From Clostridia bacterium (lineage in GTDB: Bacteria; Bacillota; Clostridia; Oscillospirales; Butyricicoccaceae): a stretch of 7,569 nt of DNA. Positions within the stretch are counted from its first letter, which is position 1, and each line of letters opens with the position of its first letter. The translations under genes were made by a program, and so were the position numbers. Positions 6,333 to 7,569 of this stretch are shown in pieces. The stretch covers positions 1 to 7,569 of the forward strand of contig JAFYOK010000062.1 in assembly GCA_017560175.1 (NCBI GenBank), given 5' to 3'. Below the pieces are notes generated by a model. That model had not been told where the DNA came from and did not search any database. It saw only the letters and a program-made list of their open reading frames with translations.

Positions 6333-7184
6333 TTAAAGGAAGAGGTCAGCCAGGTTGGCCTTTTCGTCGATGACCGGCTCGATCAGTGTGGTCTTGCAGG
6401 ACATGAGGGTGGTGACACCGGGGCCGTGACCTGCGGCATAGCAGTCGCTGTGGATGACAACGCCGATGGTGACGGCGCCGGTCTGCCATGTGCGGCCGTA
6501 GCGGGTATCGGCATCCTTGATGCAGACGATGTCGCCGAAGCGCAGCTTGTCGAGGCCGTACTCCTTGGTGATGCCTTCGTCAAAGAGGGTGATATCATAG
6601 TCGCCGCTGGCGCTGCCCGAACCGAGGCCGGAACCCATGACACAGCCGGGGACGATCTTGGCAACGCCGACCTGCAGCTTGCCGTCCTTTTCGGCAATGT
6701 TCATCTTATGGAGCAGCGCAGGGGAGAGGTTGCGGAGGATGATTTCGGGATAATCGGTCAGTGCCATGCCCTGGCCCTGGGATTTGACAAGGATCTTATC
6801 ATCGGGAGCCAGCAGTTCGAGGGTCTCATCATCGAAATAGACCATCAGATGTTCGCAGCCGCCATGCTTGCCGGTGACAAAGCCTTTGCGGCCCTTGGCA
6901 TCGCCCGAAACGACCTTGGCTTCATTGCCGATGCAGGAGTAGCAGACATAGGCGTCGTTGTAGGCTTCGACGGGGTTGCGTGTGGTGACACCGGGCTCCA
7001 GATGGTCAGCTGTCCAGCCAACACAGGGATCACCGATTTTGGCATTGTAGGTAACGCCGCCGGTGCCGGGCATAAAGATGATATCGCCATCAACTGTCAT
7101 TTTGCCCTTCTTGCTGAAGGAGGGATGGACGACCTGACCCTGGACCGATACGATGGGCAGCGTTTTCTCGTTGGTTTTCAGCAT
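6333..7184 (-). CDS. DUF4438-type protein of unknown function
   Basis: A 283-aa soluble protein with no signal peptide or membrane helix. I recognise it as DUF4438-like (Thermotoga TM1086 type), a family with a known structure but, to my knowledge, no assigned activity; this rests on recall of the sequence pattern. Visible features are an N-terminal beta-rich part with FMPGTGGVTYNAKIGDPCVGW (about 37-57), a Gly-rich GRKGFVTGKHGGCEH segment (98-112), a GSGLGSGSASGDYDITLFDE stretch (172-191) and a C-terminal HSDCYAAGHGPGVTTLMS region (245-262) rich in small residues, with His and Cys that could bind metal or cofactor. The frame is open up to 7304, but AAGGAG eight bases before ATG 7184 and the non-protein-like upstream residues fix the start there. 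No terminator is seen before the riboswitch promoter. Confidence 0.8.
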   Translation of the reverse strand: MLKTNEKTLPIVSVQGQVVHPSFSKKGKMTVDGDIIFMPGTGGVTYNAKIGDPCVGWTADHLEPGVTTRNPVEAYNDAYVCYSCIGNEAKVVSGDAKGRKGFVTGKHGGCEHLMVYFDDETLELLAPDDKILVKSQGQGMALTDYPEIILRNLSPALLHKMNIAEKDGKLQVGVAKIVPGCVMGSGLGSGSASGDYDITLFDEGITKEYGLDKLRFGDIVCIKDADTRYGRTWQTGAVTIGVVIHSDCYAAGHGPGVTTLMSCKTTLIEPVIDEKANLADLFL

Positions 7185-7224
7185 GATACATTCTCCTTTG
7201 TAAATATATAATAAGGTTGACTTC

Positions 7225-7253
7225 AGTGTACCACAGAGGTAACGAAAAAGCAA
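7225..7253 (-). promoter_or_regulatory. Candidate promoter for the DUF4438-type gene
   Basis: On the minus strand TTGCTT (7253-7248) and TACACT (7230-7225) are 17 bases apart, and TGG directly before the -10 box gives an extended -10 element. The start would be near 7218, about 35 bases before the ATG. Each hexamer matches consensus at only four positions, so this is a moderate candidate. Confidence 0.45.
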
Positions 7254-7297
7254 AAATAAGTGCGAAAAAGTATTTTTGAAAAAATTAAAAAAAGGTG

Positions 7298-7326
7298 TTG
7301 ACAAATGGGATAGGACTGGATATAAT
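7298..7326 (+). promoter_or_regulatory. Consensus sigma-A promoter for tRNA-Val
   Basis: Perfect TTGACA (7298-7303) and perfect TATAAT (7321-7326) are separated by 17 bases. The start is predicted near 7333, leaving a short purine-rich leader before the tRNA at 7370. It is oriented away from the DUF4438 promoter, so the two transcripts diverge. Confidence 0.93.
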
Positions 7327-7369
7327 CATAGGGCAGTCGAAAAACGGCGGCAAGAGAAAAGAAGAAAAC

Positions 7370-7446
7370 GGACGGTTAGCTCAGTTGGCTAGAGCACCTG
7401 CTTGACGTGCAGGGGGTCACAGGTTCGAGTCCTGTACCGTCCACCA
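7370..7446 (+). tRNA. tRNA-Val (anticodon GAC), CCA encoded
   Basis: A complete 77-base cloverleaf. The acceptor GGACGGT (7370-7376) pairs with ACCGTCC (7436-7442). The D-stem is GCTC/GAGC, the anticodon stem CCTGC (7397-7401) with GCAGG (7409-7413), the T-stem ACAGG with CCTGT around TTCGAGT, and the end is ACCA. The seven-base anticodon loop TTGACGT places GAC at 7404-7406, which reads the valine codons GUC and GUU. It is a single gene, with its own promoter and terminator. Confidence 0.97.
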
Positions 7447-7447
7447 G

Positions 7448-7479
7448 AAAAAAGCACTTGCGAAAGCAAGTGCTTTTTT
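7448..7479 (+). terminator. Intrinsic terminator of the tRNA-Val transcript
   Basis: A 14-bp perfect stem (7448-7461 with 7466-7479, including the outer A-T pairs) closes a GAAA loop and ends in TTTTTT. It starts two bases after the CCA end of the tRNA. Because the A-run on the other side mirrors the T-run, it could also stop minus-strand transcription entering from the right. Confidence 0.92.
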
Positions 7480-7480
7480 A

Positions 7481-7569
7481 ATGATGTTTGCCTTCGGCAA
7501 ATGATGTTACTTCGTTAATGATATCGCTTTTGCTAATGATGTCGGCTTCGCCTAATATTTTGAGGCAAA
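7481..7569. repeat. Degenerate tandem array of short hairpins with ATGATGT spacers
   Basis: Four successive units begin at 7481 (20 bases), 7501 (17), 7518 (18) and 7536 (19), with a decayed fifth at 7555 that runs to the window edge. Each starts with ATGATGT or ATGATAT and then has a small inverted repeat around TTC or TTTT: TTTGCC/GGCAAA in unit 1, TTAC/GTTA in unit 2, TCGC/GCTA in unit 3 and TCGGC/GCCTA in unit 4 (units 2-4 each have one mismatch). Spacer and loop are conserved while the arms differ. The array probably continues beyond the window. No coding frame is evident. Confidence 0.65.

Noticed and set aside
6327..7211. Plus-strand open frame of 294 aa opposite the DUF4438 gene
   Set aside because: A low-complexity shadow with no domain; the minus-strand frame has a good ribosome binding site and family resemblance.
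7185..7304. N-terminal extension of the DUF4438 frame to 7304
   Set aside because: The extension crosses the promoter region and encodes Phe/Leu-rich residues from AT-rich DNA; AAGGAG sits properly before ATG 7184.
7481..7569. CRISPR array
   Set aside because: The units are only 17-20 bases long, the would-be spacers are shorter than ten bases and self-complementary, and no cas gene is near.

Overview
The window reads as ordinary chromosomal DNA from a Bacillota bacterium, most likely a gut Clostridia of the Oscillospiraceae type (Faecalibacterium/Gemmiger/Subdoligranulum-like). This assignment is an inference from strong Shine-Dalgarno sites, sigma-A-type promoters, intrinsic hairpin terminators, a yybP-ykoY-type riboswitch and the protein families present; no marker gene fixes the genus. 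Coding DNA is moderately GC-rich and intergenic DNA is AT-rich.

Left part (plus strand, 1-2246): a sirtuin (NAD-dependent protein deacylase, 113-841) and sfsA (854-1531) form a tight, probably translationally coupled pair. Next comes an independently promoted HD-domain protein (1655-2203) that resembles small ppGpp hydrolases. Its terminator (2221-2246) is shared with the convergent gene.

Middle and right part (minus strand, 7253 down to 2258): transcribed right to left, these are a DUF4438-type protein of unknown function (7184-6333), a P2-type cation ATPase of 879 aa (6052-3413) and an APH-fold small-molecule kinase (3244-2258). Each appears to have its own promoter.

The most informative region is the roughly 280-base gap upstream of the ATPase. 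It holds a near-consensus extended -10 promoter (6275-6303), an RNA that I recognise as a yybP-ykoY manganese riboswitch (about 6143-6250), and a 15-bp intrinsic terminator (6105-6151) whose 5' arm contains the 3' strand of the aptamer's closing helix. The architecture predicts an ON switch: Mn2+ stabilises the aptamer, prevents the terminator and turns on the pump. The ATPase, which would usually be annotated as a Ca2+ pump, is therefore best read as a Mn2+ (or Mn2+/Ca2+) exporter for manganese detoxification.

Right end (plus strand, 7298-7569): a perfect-consensus promoter drives tRNA-Val(GAC), followed by an intrinsic terminator. The window then ends inside a degenerate tandem array of short hairpins with a conserved ATGATGT-like spacer. 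I see no mobile element, CRISPR array or phage gene.
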